From NCBI GenBank assembly GCA_934292805.1, contig CAKQXQ010000019.1:1-42810 (forward strand): 42,810 bases of DNA. The letters run 5' to 3'. Source of the DNA: an uncultured Roseburia sp. Lineage in GTDB: Bacteria; Bacillota; Clostridia; Lachnospirales; Lachnospiraceae. The stretch's first letter is position 1. Every line of letters starts with the position of its first letter. Below are positions 8,704 to 16,788 of this stretch, one piece after another. The notes beneath the pieces were generated by a model that searched no databases, was not told the DNA's origin, and saw only the letters and a program-made list of their open reading frames with translations. A program made the position numbers and the translations under genes.

Positions 8704-9600
8704 TTATTTCCAAGTTTTTGTTTCTTTATTCCAGCTTTTCTCAAATGATTCGTCTTTATGAATTGCATCTACAATAGGGATTAACAATGCCTTTAACAAC
8801 TGAATGGTTTCTTTAAATTCAACCTTTACCAATGCTTTCTTCTTTTTTATAAAAGCTCTCCATCTCCCTTGTCTTGTCACATCCTCTGTAAATTCATCCT
8901 CAAAAGCTGCGATATCTTCAAAATTTGTTCCCCTATGGGAAAAGGTTTCTAGTATTGCATTTTTTAACTCCATACCATCAAGATTATATCGATCTGCCAA
9001 AACATAAATATCATAAAAATCTTTATATCTTCCATTAGCCAATCCAAGAGAAACAAAAGCTTCGAACTTTTCTGCTATCACAGAGTAGATTGAATAAGCA
9101 TAAACCTCTGGAACATCCATATCCAGCAGAACTGGAAACTCCATCTTTATTCTCTCAGGATATATTACATCTCCAAAGCCAATATCAATGGATACCGGAA
9201 CCTTCGTCCGATCCAGATAACCCATAATGGAAACATTAACACCATGATATTCTTTAAACTCTGTAATATTGATAACTTCTAACGTATCCATATCAAAACG
9301 CAGGGCATCATCACACTGTATCAAAAAGATATCATGAAACAAATTCTTCATTTCGTCAATGTCATTTGAAATATGCTGTGCTAAAAGGTCAATATCCATA
9401 GTGGCTCGTGCATACTCTCCATCAAATAATGCATACAGGAAAATGCCACCTTTTAGTGTAAACCGCTCTGCATATTTTGAAATTGACAACCTATATATTG
9501 TCCTTTCTAAACCATAAGTGACCAGCTTATCCTGCATAGTCTTTCCATCTTCTATTGCTTGTTTCTTCAATCTGTCCTTTACTGATATTGCATTTATCAT
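8704..9600 (-). CDS. AbiEii/AbiGii-type nucleotidyltransferase toxin
   Basis: This is the predicted toxin half of an AbiE-type system; family members are nucleotidyltransferases that arrest growth, some by modifying tRNA acceptor ends. The start at 9600 is supported by GGAGGT eight bases upstream and by an ATGA overlap with the antitoxin gene; an ATG at 9639 lies inside the antitoxin gene. Family landmarks are the GG motif in TLKGGIFLYALF, RATMDIDLLAQ carrying the metal-binding acidic pair, VAEKFEA-like IAEKFEAFVSL, and RYKDFYDIYVL. At 298 residues it is full length and intact. Confidence 0.88.
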   Translation of the reverse strand: MINAISVKDRLKKQAIEDGKTMQDKLVTYGLERTIYRLSISKYAERFTLKGGIFLYALFDGEYARATMDIDLLAQHISNDIDEMKNLFHDIFLIQCDDALRFDMDTLEVINITEFKEYHGVNVSIMGYLDRTKVPVSIDIGFGDVIYPERIKMEFPVLLDMDVPEVYAYSIYSVIAEKFEAFVSLGLANGRYKDFYDIYVLADRYNLDGMELKNAILETFSHRGTNFEDIAAFEDEFTEDVTRQGRWRAFIKKKKALVKVEFKETIQLLKALLIPIVDAIHKDESFEKSWNKETKTWK

Positions 9601-10184
9601 ACTAGCACCTCCAAATACATTTTCATTATATCTCCGCATTTAAGCATATCTGCATATCTAATAAGACGATTTAAATCACGATCACTCCTGCGAAGATAGT
9701 TTATAAGTACCTCCTTGGTTTCCTCAATCCCAATTTTTTCTCTATAAAAAACAATGTCAACTACAGTTTTCTCTATATCATAAATACGAAATCTATTATT
9801 TCCATCTTCTATCATCTCAATACCAGCTTCGAATCGCTCATCTGTAAAATAACATATATTCAGTTCTGGCCAATCAGGAAGAGTTGATACCTTCGCCTTT
9901 CTTGGGATTGCCACATCAATAGCATCCGTACGATAAGTAGACAAATTGTAATATACTGCAGCACTTAGAAGGCAAACCACTCCATCTGGAACAAATGCAT
10001 ACGCATAATAAAAATCGGATTCTACTCCATCAAAATTTGTATTCTCATAAAACTTTTTATTCAATTTTATCAACTTTCCATGCTCAACCATCTGATTAAT
10101 CTTGTAATGCGAAAAACCTTTATCTTTTAGTTCCTGAACCGAAAAGATCATTTGGTCATTGGAAATCTGTACAGTCTTTGTCAT
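9597..10184 (-). CDS. AbiEi-type antitoxin / autorepressor
   Basis: This is the predicted antitoxin of the AbiE pair. Known AbiEi proteins have an N-terminal winged-helix domain that binds inverted repeats in their own promoter and a C-terminal domain that counters the toxin. Here residues 13-45 (FSVQELKDKGFSHYKINQMV...) look like the DNA-binding domain, and the C-terminal part includes YDIEKTVVDIVFYREKIG, typical of the family. AGGTG precedes the ATG. Its stop overlaps the toxin start by 4 bases, so translation is probably coupled. The operator candidate at 10240-10264 lies just upstream. Confidence 0.85.
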   Translation of the reverse strand: MTKTVQISNDQMIFSVQELKDKGFSHYKINQMVEHGKLIKLNKKFYENTNFDGVESDFYYAYAFVPDGVVCLLSAAVYYNLSTYRTDAIDVAIPRKAKVSTLPDWPELNICYFTDERFEAGIEMIEDGNNRFRIYDIEKTVVDIVFYREKIGIEETKEVLINYLRRSDRDLNRLIRYADMLKCGDIMKMYLEVLV

Positions 10185-10239
10185 TCTGATTCACCTCAAT
10201 CCCAGTATACCCAAATTATCAAAAAATAATTCAATATTT

Positions 10240-10264
10240 TTCGGCATTTTATCATTTTGCCGAA
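10240..10264. promoter_or_regulatory. Inverted-repeat operator of the AbiE operon
   Basis: TTCGGCA and TGCCGAA are perfect 7-bp arms around 11 bases. The site begins a few bases downstream of the predicted transcription start, a natural place for AbiEi autorepression. Confidence 0.6.
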
Positions 10265-10274
10265 TCTCATTAAA

Positions 10275-10303
10275 ATTTTAATTGTCATTTCACAATTTGT
10301 CAA
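10275..10303 (-). promoter_or_regulatory. Promoter of the AbiE operon
   Basis: Minus-strand TTGACA (10298-10303) and TAAAAT (10275-10280) are separated by 17 bases, predicting a start near 10268, about 85 bases before the antitoxin ATG. A 63-codon open frame that crosses this region is not credible as a gene. Confidence 0.7.
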
Positions 10304-10372
10304 CAGATTTCTATACTTCTTAATTTTTGATATCACCATCAGATTTTTTGTAATACTACAAAGATGATATTC

Positions 10373-10398
10373 AAAAAGGGCAGTCAATTAAGCTGCCC
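10373..10398 (-). terminator. Intrinsic terminator of the leftward membrane-protein gene
   Basis: Read leftwards, GGGCAG, a 9-base loop, CTGCCC and five T's form a terminator. It lies about 180 bases beyond the stop of the gene at 10575 and insulates the AbiE operon. I see nothing else in the A/T-rich stretch 10400-10574. Confidence 0.7.
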
Positions 10399-10574
10399 TC
10401 CATTAATCCAATACCCCACAAATCTTTAAAAATTAGCATCGATTTCATTTATATATCCGTTTCATGCTCACACTCTGCTCATTTGTGTAAAATTTAATGA
10501 CATATTGGTTTATAACATTTTTCTATTTAATCATAGTCCCGATATCAAAGTATGATACAAATTGCCTGCACATT

Positions 10575-11054
10575 TTAATTATTCAGTCCAAGCTCTAACA
10601 ATACCGCTGACACTGCCCACCAGAGGTGGAGAATATACTGATTTGCACCGCCCTGTTTACCGAACATAAATACCCAGGTATCCATACTCATAATAGCCGG
10701 TTTTCCAAGAATGAATACGGTTGTTATTGATATGTATGCAAGTGGTAAAAATACAATAAAAAATGCTACAAGACAGACAATTCTTGCCGTTCTGTTCTTA
10801 ATCAGTGTCCCATTCTTTTCACGGATCAACTGCATAATGACCATCACTGCTGCGAAGAGGATAAGATCCATGGCAATCCACTGTCTGAAGGAAAATACTC
10901 TTGCAATTCCTGTCATTGATAACGATGAAATTGGAAAAACTGCCTCCTCCGGCATTGGCATTACCGCATTCTGCGGAATCATCAGATACAGGATTGCTGC
11001 TGCCAGCAGGAAAATGATTCTTCTGGTTAATGGTTTGCTTGTGTTTGTTGCCAT
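10575..11054 (-). CDS. Small multi-pass membrane protein, unknown function
   Basis: I do not recognise this protein. The start at 11054 has AAGGGGGA upstream, whereas the longer frame begins inside the leader. The 159 residues contain about four hydrophobic segments (starting near residues 12, 55, 90 and 140), with basic residues (KPLTRR) preceding the first. It is leftward, downstream of and in the same direction as the dual-HTH regulator gene at 11201, but has its own promoter candidate at 11143-11148. It might be a target of that regulator; this is only from position. Confidence 0.6.
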   Translation of the reverse strand: MATNTSKPLTRRIIFLLAAAILYLMIPQNAVMPMPEEAVFPISSLSMTGIARVFSFRQWIAMDLILFAAVMVIMQLIREKNGTLIKNRTARIVCLVAFFIVFLPLAYISITTVFILGKPAIMSMDTWVFMFGKQGGANQYILHLWWAVSAVLLELGLNN

Positions 11055-11106
11055 AGAAAATCCCCCTTTTAACTTTATTTTGCCAGGGTGTGCGTAAATG
11101 CACAAC

Positions 11107-11148
11107 CAAATGCGCCATTTGTGTAGTTTGAATTACAACTTTATTATA
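11107..11148 (-). promoter_or_regulatory. Promoter region with inverted repeat
   Basis: A minus-strand TATAAT (11143-11148) gives a start near 11136; its -35 box is poor. Just downstream, CAAATG-CGC-CATTTG (11107-11121) is a perfect 6-bp inverted repeat, followed by TGTGC-GTAAAT-GCACA. The two may be an operator or leader structures of the membrane-protein gene. Confidence 0.4.
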
Positions 11149-11200
11149 CATTATTTCACACTGCCTAACCAGTAGCTTTTGATTAACGTCACTTCACTTA

Positions 11201-13015
11201 CTATTCCTGAAGTTGACGACTAATTTGTTTTTCAGCATATCGATTTTTTAATATATCTGTTAACCTTCCCTGTCTATATAATCTGCTTAAGTAGTATGCA
11301 TCTTTTAGATACCGCATTTCTAATTCAATTTCTTTTCGTTTTTCATAAACGCAGGTTAAATTGGCCAGAATTTTACATGCGGTATCTCCTCTCATACATT
11401 CGATTGTAAACTTCATGCCTTCCTTTGCAATCTGTTCGGACAGCTCCAGTTCATTATTATCTTCGAGAATTGCCGCATAACAGACATACAGTAATATTCC
11501 CTGTACTACATGTCCACGCAATGTACTTTCATTCTTATGATATTGTTTTAATACTTCTGCATATATATCACACGCATTTTCATATTTTCCCATTGCCGCA
11601 AATGTTCTTGCAATCTGATTCATTATTGCAAATTCTGTTCGGAATGGTATTCTGTATATTCTTTTTCCAGACGGAAGCGGTGGCATTGTTACTGCTAGTA
11701 TTTTCCGCCATTCTTCAATTGCTTCTTCATTGGAAATTTGTCCGTTCCGCAGTTTTCCCGTGATTCTGGCTCTTTCCAGGTACTGCATGTTAACTGGTAT
11801 CTTCTCGTCAAGTTCTGCCTCTATTCTTTCAAATAGTATCTCTGCTTCCTGACGTTTTTCATTTCCGATCAGGCGATTATAATCTCTCACCCATTCATAC
11901 ACTTCATAATGCTCTGACTCTATGAATCCATAATATCTTTCACGCTCAATCCCAAGCTTTTTCCACAACCGATACAGCTTTTTCTGATTCGGTGTTCTCC
12001 CGGATTCAATTCTGGATACAGTCTCCCACGCACAGATGTCTTCGCTCACTTCGTACTGTGTGACTCCTTTTTCTTCCCGGAGATTTTTCAGAAAATAATT
12101 GCTGATAATGCACTCCCGCTGCGTACTGCTCTGCATGAATAGAGCCAATGAGATCTCTTTTGGCTGATGTTCACCGGCAATCTCATAAAGAGTCTGTATT
12201 GCATCCAGATAATGGTCACATTCCTCTGCCTCCGCTTTCTCGTCAAGGCGTTCCTCACACTCTTTCTTTAGTTCCAGCAATTGTGTCAGCCAATGCAATG
12301 CCCCATTTTCAGTCAGGCAGGCAATCCCTTTATCTATCGTGTACTTGGCGGTTTTATCATACCGTATATCCAGAAGGATTCTTCCGAGCAGCCAGATACA
12401 CTGTGGGTAAATCTTCACTTTTTCTTCTTCATCCGTGTAATGTTCACAAATATAGTGTTCCATCTTCCGGGCATTATCTAACAGCTGTTCTGTATCACCG
12501 CATTGATATTGCATCCAGAATATCATATAAATCAGATATATCTCCTGATGAAAAAGATGGATATTCTGTCCTTTTATCGCTGCTGTTGTAAGATGAAGAG
12601 CTGTCTTAAGCTGCTGCAATGCAGCTGTCAGGTTTCCGGCTTTGTTATAATTGCTTATTGCCTCTGCCATCTGTATATACTGCCGGTGTATCAGCTTCTC
12701 TTCATCCGCTATGTCTTTGTACTGCCGGATCAGTTCTTCTGCCTCGGCTGACCTTTTCTGCAAAAGAGCCTCATATATCCTGTCCCGCAGTTCCAGTATC
12801 CCATATTCGTCACTGCTTACAACGATCTCTAATTTGTCTAAAGATTTTCCGTAAGTCTCAAAAAGTGCCTCCATCACAAGATATTCAATCTCTTTCGTAC
12901 CGTTTTCAACTCTGGAAAGCTCCGCCTCGCTTAAGAGACCCCGTGCTGCATTTTCTATTGTCCGTCCCTGTTTCTCCCGAAGTTCATGGATCATGTACCC
13001 CAGTTTCTTCCCCAT
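11201..13015 (-). CDS. Regulator with two HTH domains and TPR-like repeats
   Basis: This is a predicted transcription regulator of 604 residues. An XRE-like helix-turn-helix occupies residues 3-55 (MIHELREKQGRTIENAA...LSRVENG). A second, better one lies at about 312-365 (LKNLREEKGVTQYEVSEDICAWETVSRIESGR). Each is followed by a long all-helical stretch like the TPR domains of Rgg/PlcR-type peptide-sensing regulators. The arrangement therefore looks like two regulator units fused head to tail. The first HTH is weaker and may not bind DNA. AAGGAC about 10 bases upstream supports the start. No signalling-peptide gene was recognised next to it. Confidence 0.7.
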   Translation of the reverse strand: MGKKLGYMIHELREKQGRTIENAARGLLSEAELSRVENGTKEIEYLVMEALFETYGKSLDKLEIVVSSDEYGILELRDRIYEALLQKRSAEAEELIRQYKDIADEEKLIHRQYIQMAEAISNYNKAGNLTAALQQLKTALHLTTAAIKGQNIHLFHQEIYLIYMIFWMQYQCGDTEQLLDNARKMEHYICEHYTDEEEKVKIYPQCIWLLGRILLDIRYDKTAKYTIDKGIACLTENGALHWLTQLLELKKECEERLDEKAEAEECDHYLDAIQTLYEIAGEHQPKEISLALFMQSSTQRECIISNYFLKNLREEKGVTQYEVSEDICAWETVSRIESGRTPNQKKLYRLWKKLGIERERYYGFIESEHYEVYEWVRDYNRLIGNEKRQEAEILFERIEAELDEKIPVNMQYLERARITGKLRNGQISNEEAIEEWRKILAVTMPPLPSGKRIYRIPFRTEFAIMNQIARTFAAMGKYENACDIYAEVLKQYHKNESTLRGHVVQGILLYVCYAAILEDNNELELSEQIAKEGMKFTIECMRGDTACKILANLTCVYEKRKEIELEMRYLKDAYYLSRLYRQGRLTDILKNRYAEKQISRQLQE

Positions 13016-13153
13016 AATTATTTCAGTCCTTCTTGTGATTATCCTCGTACAGTTTTTTGTCTGATATACAGATTTATCTTTGGATTTTCTACTACAATTA
13101 TACTTGTATTTTACCTTTTTTCACATGACGTTTTTTGAAAGCTGCCTTACTTT

Positions 13154-14194
13154 TTAATAACGATTATGCACTTTCTCAGCAAAGCATAAAACATCCCTGA
13201 TTTCAATCTTCGTGCCATCGTCTAATACTGCAGTCCCGCTCATCCGTCCGAATACCTGATGCTGATCTGTTATGATCAGTTTATAATCCAGACACGCCGA
13301 CCTGTCGAGAATCGGTTTGAAATCCATCTCAAATCTTCCGTCACTCGAAGTAAATTTCCATGGTTTACAATAGTCATCCGCCGGAATGACAAAGGTAACA
13401 TCCTCTATTTTGTGGGCGGCTCCGTCATAAAAAATCACATTTTCCGTTGCCGCTTTTGTATCTCCAAAGCCATAGCCTATATTGAATCCAAATGCATGTC
13501 CATTCACATCGCAGTTTCCGGAACCCCAGAACCATGTATTATCATAGGTCCACACACCTCGTCCCCAGTCTAATGTTCCGAAATGTCTGTCCGGGCAAAA
13601 TTCGTAACGTTTTCCACGATATTCTGCAAAGCCTTCTGCACGCATGCAGTTGATTTTCTGATTATAATAAAACCTTCCTTTTTGCTCCCACGGAGTAGCG
13701 ATCACCATCGTGTCCATATCCGGCTGTTTCAATCGGATATCACAGGAAAATGGTTCTCCCTGATAGAAGTTATCGAATTCGCAGATAATATGACGCACAG
13801 TTATATTATTTTCTTTTTCCAGTATATATTTTAAACGCAGATTCTTTTTTTCGTATATGATATTTCCCTCAGAAGAATTCACCGGCATGTTCAATTTTCC
13901 CATCGGAAAAGCATCCAGAATGGTCTGTGTATGCTCCCATGGTTTTTCTGAAAAATCGAGCAATGAAACCGACTGCAGACCTACATATCCATCATCTGAC
14001 AGTGTAAATGCTACCGCACAGTCATCTCCAACCACAAGATAATAATCCCATTCTTTGATCCGGAACTTTGGTGCTTTGATCTGTGCCCTGGAATACTGCT
14101 GCAATTGACATCTTGACCATCCCGGCTCTGCGATATTTCCGGCTGCATTTAAAAGCTGCTGTTTTGTGGTTACCTCATGATTTCTTTCTGTCAT
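13154..14194 (-). CDS. DUF2804 domain-containing protein
   Basis: This 346-residue protein matches the DUF2804 family in its pattern: an N-terminal IKEWDYYLVVGDD segment, RGKRYEFCPDRHFGTLDWGRGVW in the middle and WFWGSGN...FGFNIGYGFGD. The family's function is not established; the aromatic-rich beta strands suggest a lipocalin-like barrel. No signal peptide is visible, so it should be cytoplasmic. The start at 14194 has GGGGGA at a good distance; an ATG 15 bases upstream overlaps that site. It stands alone between the CorA terminator and the dual-HTH regulator gene. Confidence 0.75.
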   Translation of the reverse strand: MTERNHEVTTKQQLLNAAGNIAEPGWSRCQLQQYSRAQIKAPKFRIKEWDYYLVVGDDCAVAFTLSDDGYVGLQSVSLLDFSEKPWEHTQTILDAFPMGKLNMPVNSSEGNIIYEKKNLRLKYILEKENNITVRHIICEFDNFYQGEPFSCDIRLKQPDMDTMVIATPWEQKGRFYYNQKINCMRAEGFAEYRGKRYEFCPDRHFGTLDWGRGVWTYDNTWFWGSGNCDVNGHAFGFNIGYGFGDTKAATENVIFYDGAAHKIEDVTFVIPADDYCKPWKFTSSDGRFEMDFKPILDRSACLDYKLIITDQHQVFGRMSGTAVLDDGTKIEIRDVLCFAEKVHNRY

Positions 14195-14310
14195 TGTAAT
14201 TTCCCCCATTTCATCAACCCGGTTTTTTGTACCCGGAGTATTATAGTAATCCTGTTTCCTCTTGTTTCCTATTCTATTGTTCTTCTATATAAATTTCCCT
14301 CTCAAAGCAT

Positions 14311-14352
14311 AAAACTGCTGCCATATGCCTTAACATATAACAACAGTTTTAC
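14311..14352 (-). terminator. Hairpin terminator after corA
   Basis: The arms 14312-14328 and 14335-14351 pair over about 16 bases, including a few G-U pairs, around a 6-base loop. Read leftward it is followed by TTTTATGCTTT, a weak U-tract. It lies just after the corA stop. Confidence 0.6.
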
Positions 14353-14359
14353 GTATAAT

Positions 14360-15301
14360 TTATAACATTTTCTTCTTTCGCAGGAAAAGCATTGTAATCA
14401 CACAGATTAACAATGTCAGGATGCAGATGATCAAAAATCCGTGTGCCGTGTTGGCTAAAGGCATCCATTTCTCTTCCACGTTCATTCCGTATAGTCCTGA
14501 GATCACAGTCGGAATAGCCATGACGATCGTGATCGAAGTCAGGTACTTCATAACATTGTTCAGGCGGTTATCTAAAAGTGAAGACATCAGCTCCCTTGTT
14601 CCATTGATGATATCACGGTAAATGGTTGTCATCTCTATCGCCTGACGGTTCTCCACTATAACATCATCCAGAAGCTCTTTGTCTTCCGGATACTGTTCCA
14701 GCCGCTTGTATCTGGTGAGCCGGTCTAATACTACACCATTGGCACGCAGCGATGTTGCAAAGTAGACCAGCGTGGATTCCAGTTCGTGCAGGTTGATCAG
14801 ATCAGAGTCGTCTGTATCACTTCCGACACGTTCTTCGATCTCTGTACGTCTTTTATCGATAATACGAAGGTTCGCCTGATAATTGGCTGCTGTACGGTAC
14901 AAAATCTGGTATACAAAACGCAGCTTTTTCTTGGTGCTGAATTCCTTGACGCGGCTTCTCACAAAGTTCTGCAATACCGGTGTATCTTCTGTACAGATCG
15001 TCACGATCACATCCTGTGTCAGGATAATGCCGAGAGGAATTGTCGTATAAGACCGCTGTTCATGACGGATCTCAACCGTAGGAATATCCACAAGGATTAA
15101 TGTATATCCGTCCTGCAATTCGATACGTGAGCTTTCCTCTACGTCTAACGCAGCCTTTACATCATCAATATCTACCATTAACTTCTCTGCGATCTCCTCG
15201 CATTCTGCATGTGTCGGATTGATCATCTGTACCCAGATTCCATCCCCCAGTTTACTTTCTTCATGGATGACCTGGTCGTCCGTTCTGTAAAAAGTCATCA
15301 T
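14360..15301 (-). CDS. corA: CorA family divalent cation (Mg2+) channel
   Basis: This is an inner-membrane magnesium (or cobalt/nickel) channel of the CorA family. It has a large N-terminal cytoplasmic domain, a long coiled helix, and two C-terminal membrane helices with the YGMN signature (LYGMNVEEKWMPL, about 45 residues from the end) and a basic KKK tail. The start is placed at 15301, an ATG with AGGTGG five bases upstream; a GTG nine bases earlier falls in that site. At 313 residues it is full length. It is downstream of the EamA exporter gene in the same direction. Confidence 0.92.
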   Translation of the reverse strand: MMTFYRTDDQVIHEESKLGDGIWVQMINPTHAECEEIAEKLMVDIDDVKAALDVEESSRIELQDGYTLILVDIPTVEIRHEQRSYTTIPLGIILTQDVIVTICTEDTPVLQNFVRSRVKEFSTKKKLRFVYQILYRTAANYQANLRIIDKRRTEIEERVGSDTDDSDLINLHELESTLVYFATSLRANGVVLDRLTRYKRLEQYPEDKELLDDVIVENRQAIEMTTIYRDIINGTRELMSSLLDNRLNNVMKYLTSITIVMAIPTVISGLYGMNVEEKWMPLANTAHGFLIICILTLLICVITMLFLRKKKML

Positions 15302-15469
15302 AATTGCCACCTGTTTCTATGTCAGTCACTCTTCTTTTTCGTAACTTCACAGCACTCTCTTATATTCTCTTACTAACCATTTTAAATGATCTCTATCTCT
15401 TATCATAGCACAGTTTTTTTCATGTTTCTATGCTATTATTCGTAAGAAAGCAATTATTTTCTCATTTTC

Positions 15470-16396
15470 TCAGACATCCTGCTTTGATTTATTTTTTCCC
15501 GGAAGCTGCACCAGAATGATTGCGGCAAACATAAGCACACATCCGATCATTTCTTTCGCAGACAGTGTTTCATGTAAAATGATCCATCCTGCTATCACAG
15601 AGATCACGGACTCAAGGCTTAAAATGAGTGAAGCGACAGTTGGGTTCATTCCTTTCTGTCCGATAATCTGAAGTGTATATGCCACACCGCATGACATCAC
15701 ACCAGCGTAAAGGATTGGCATCCATGCCGCAAGGATCTCTGTCATACGAGGTGTCTCTGTCAAAAGCATTCCGATACCGGACAGGATTCCGCTTGTGAAG
15801 AACTGGATGCATGACATTTTCACACCGTCTACCATCGGTGAAAAATGATCGATCGTAAGGATGTGCAGGGAAAAGATAAGTGCACACAGCATCAGCAGAA
15901 GATCCCCCTTCTGAATTGAAAATCCGCTTTCTGTCATGCATAAAAGGTAGAGTCCCGCTACTGCGATCGCGACACCACACCAGATTTTTGCACCTGCTTT
16001 TTTTCCGAGAAAGATTCCGAGAACCGGAACGATCACAATATACATTGCAGTGATAAATCCGGCTTTTCCAACTGATGTATACATAATACCAAACTGCTGA
16101 AGATTACTTGCGACACAAAGCAAAATACCGCAGGCAATTCCGCCGGTTATCAGTGTTTTTCTGCTTCCGGCACAGTCTGCTGCAGGCTCTTTTCCATCTA
16201 TACTGTCTCTGCTTCCTGTTTTGTTCAGGAAAGCAATGCATGGCAATAGCACAATTCCACCGATCAGACATCTTGCTGCATTAAAAGTAAGCGGACCGAC
16301 ATAGTTCATCCCTACGCTCTGGGCTACAAACGCAATTCCCCAGATCGTTGCTGTCAAAAGCAATAATAATGACTGTCTTAAAATAAATTTGTTCAT
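15470..16396 (-). CDS. EamA/DMT family transporter
   Basis: This is a drug/metabolite exporter-like membrane protein of 308 residues with about ten hydrophobic segments in two repeated EamA halves (first half from LLLTATIWGIAFVAQSVG; second from LLLMLCALIFSLHIL). The substrate cannot be deduced. AGGAGG is placed ideally before the ATG. The transcript leader contains a strong perfect hairpin immediately upstream of the ribosome binding site (16415-16447). A weak leftward promoter may start from the -35-like box within 16562-16567. Confidence 0.88.
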   Translation of the reverse strand: MNKFILRQSLLLLLTATIWGIAFVAQSVGMNYVGPLTFNAARCLIGGIVLLPCIAFLNKTGSRDSIDGKEPAADCAGSRKTLITGGIACGILLCVASNLQQFGIMYTSVGKAGFITAMYIVIVPVLGIFLGKKAGAKIWCGVAIAVAGLYLLCMTESGFSIQKGDLLLMLCALIFSLHILTIDHFSPMVDGVKMSCIQFFTSGILSGIGMLLTETPRMTEILAAWMPILYAGVMSCGVAYTLQIIGQKGMNPTVASLILSLESVISVIAGWIILHETLSAKEMIGCVLMFAAIILVQLPGKNKSKQDV

Positions 16397-16414
16397 AAGT
16401 TCCTCCTATGCAAC

Positions 16415-16447
16415 AAGCAGGGTGGCTTCTGTTAAGCCACCCTGCTT
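16415..16447 (-). promoter_or_regulatory. Perfect 14-bp hairpin in the leader of the EamA gene
   Basis: AAGCAGGGTGGCTT and its exact complement enclose a 5-base loop, 6 bases from the ribosome binding site. Neither strand has a convincing U-tract after it, so it is not an ordinary terminator. It may be an attenuator, an mRNA stabiliser or an RNA-binding site. Confidence 0.5.
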
Positions 16448-16561
16448 AAAATCTTTTATTCTATTTAATAAGTTACCATCTTCTCCTGTCTTACGCAAGT
16501 ATTTCATTCATTTCTGAGTTTATAAATTTCTTAGAACCTTTTAAGATTTTCTTCACTTTCC

Positions 16562-16599
16562 TGTCAAATTTTTGACATATTTTCCCTGTAATATAAAAT
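16562..16599 (+). promoter_or_regulatory. Promoter of the structured RNA, with palindromic -35 region
   Basis: A rightward TTGACA (16572-16577) is followed after 16 bases by TAAAAT (16594-16599), predicting a start near 16606. The -35 box is half of the palindrome TGTCAAATTTTTGACA (16562-16577), whose other half forms a leftward TTGACA; the leftward -10 is poor. The palindrome may also be an operator. Confidence 0.6.
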
Positions 16600-16605
16600 C
16601 ATCAA

Positions 16606-16775
16606 AAGGAGCTGCCGGTTTCAAAGGCACTTTGGGGTTGGACCAGTTCCGTCTAAATATAATCCCTGTGGCATGTATTTCTTGTCCTTTATTGTATGCA
16701 TTTTTTATGCAGCATGTCCACAGGATTAAAATATATGAGCATCACTTCCAGACCGGAAGTGATGCTCTTCTTTTT
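16606..16775 (+). ncRNA. Structured small RNA candidate
   Basis: This is a rightward ~170-base RNA with its own promoter and terminator and no credible reading frame with a ribosome binding site. Hairpin 1: 16608-16626 pairs with 16630-16650 over 19 bp (six of them G-U, a 2-base bulge at 16642-16643, loop GCA). Hairpin 2: 16662-16675 pairs with 16713-16726 over 13 bp with single-base bulges, with an inner 5-bp stem (16697-16711). Hairpin 3 is a perfect 13-bp terminator (16737-16767). It does not match 6S RNA, SRP RNA or a riboswitch that I can recall, and no rightward gene follows. It sits convergent to the LCP gene and divergent from the EamA gene. Confidence 0.65.
16737..16775 (+). terminator. 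Intrinsic terminator of the structured RNA
   Basis: GAGCATCACTTCC and its complement pair perfectly over 13 bp around AGACC, followed by TTCTTTTT in the rightward direction. Leftward it would have only a poor A/T tail, so it might inefficiently end the LCP transcript as well. Confidence 0.85.
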
Positions 16776-16788
16776 GACTTCTTTATTT

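Noticed and set aside
10196..10387. 63-codon leftward open frame between the AbiE operon and its left-running neighbour
   Set aside because: It covers a consensus promoter and operator and part of a terminator, is A/T-rich and shows no ribosome binding site or family pattern.
16415..16447. T-box-like GGGTGG motif in the EamA leader
   Set aside because: The flanking T-box elements (specifier loop, antiterminator partner, U-tract terminator) are absent; the motif is only part of a perfect hairpin.
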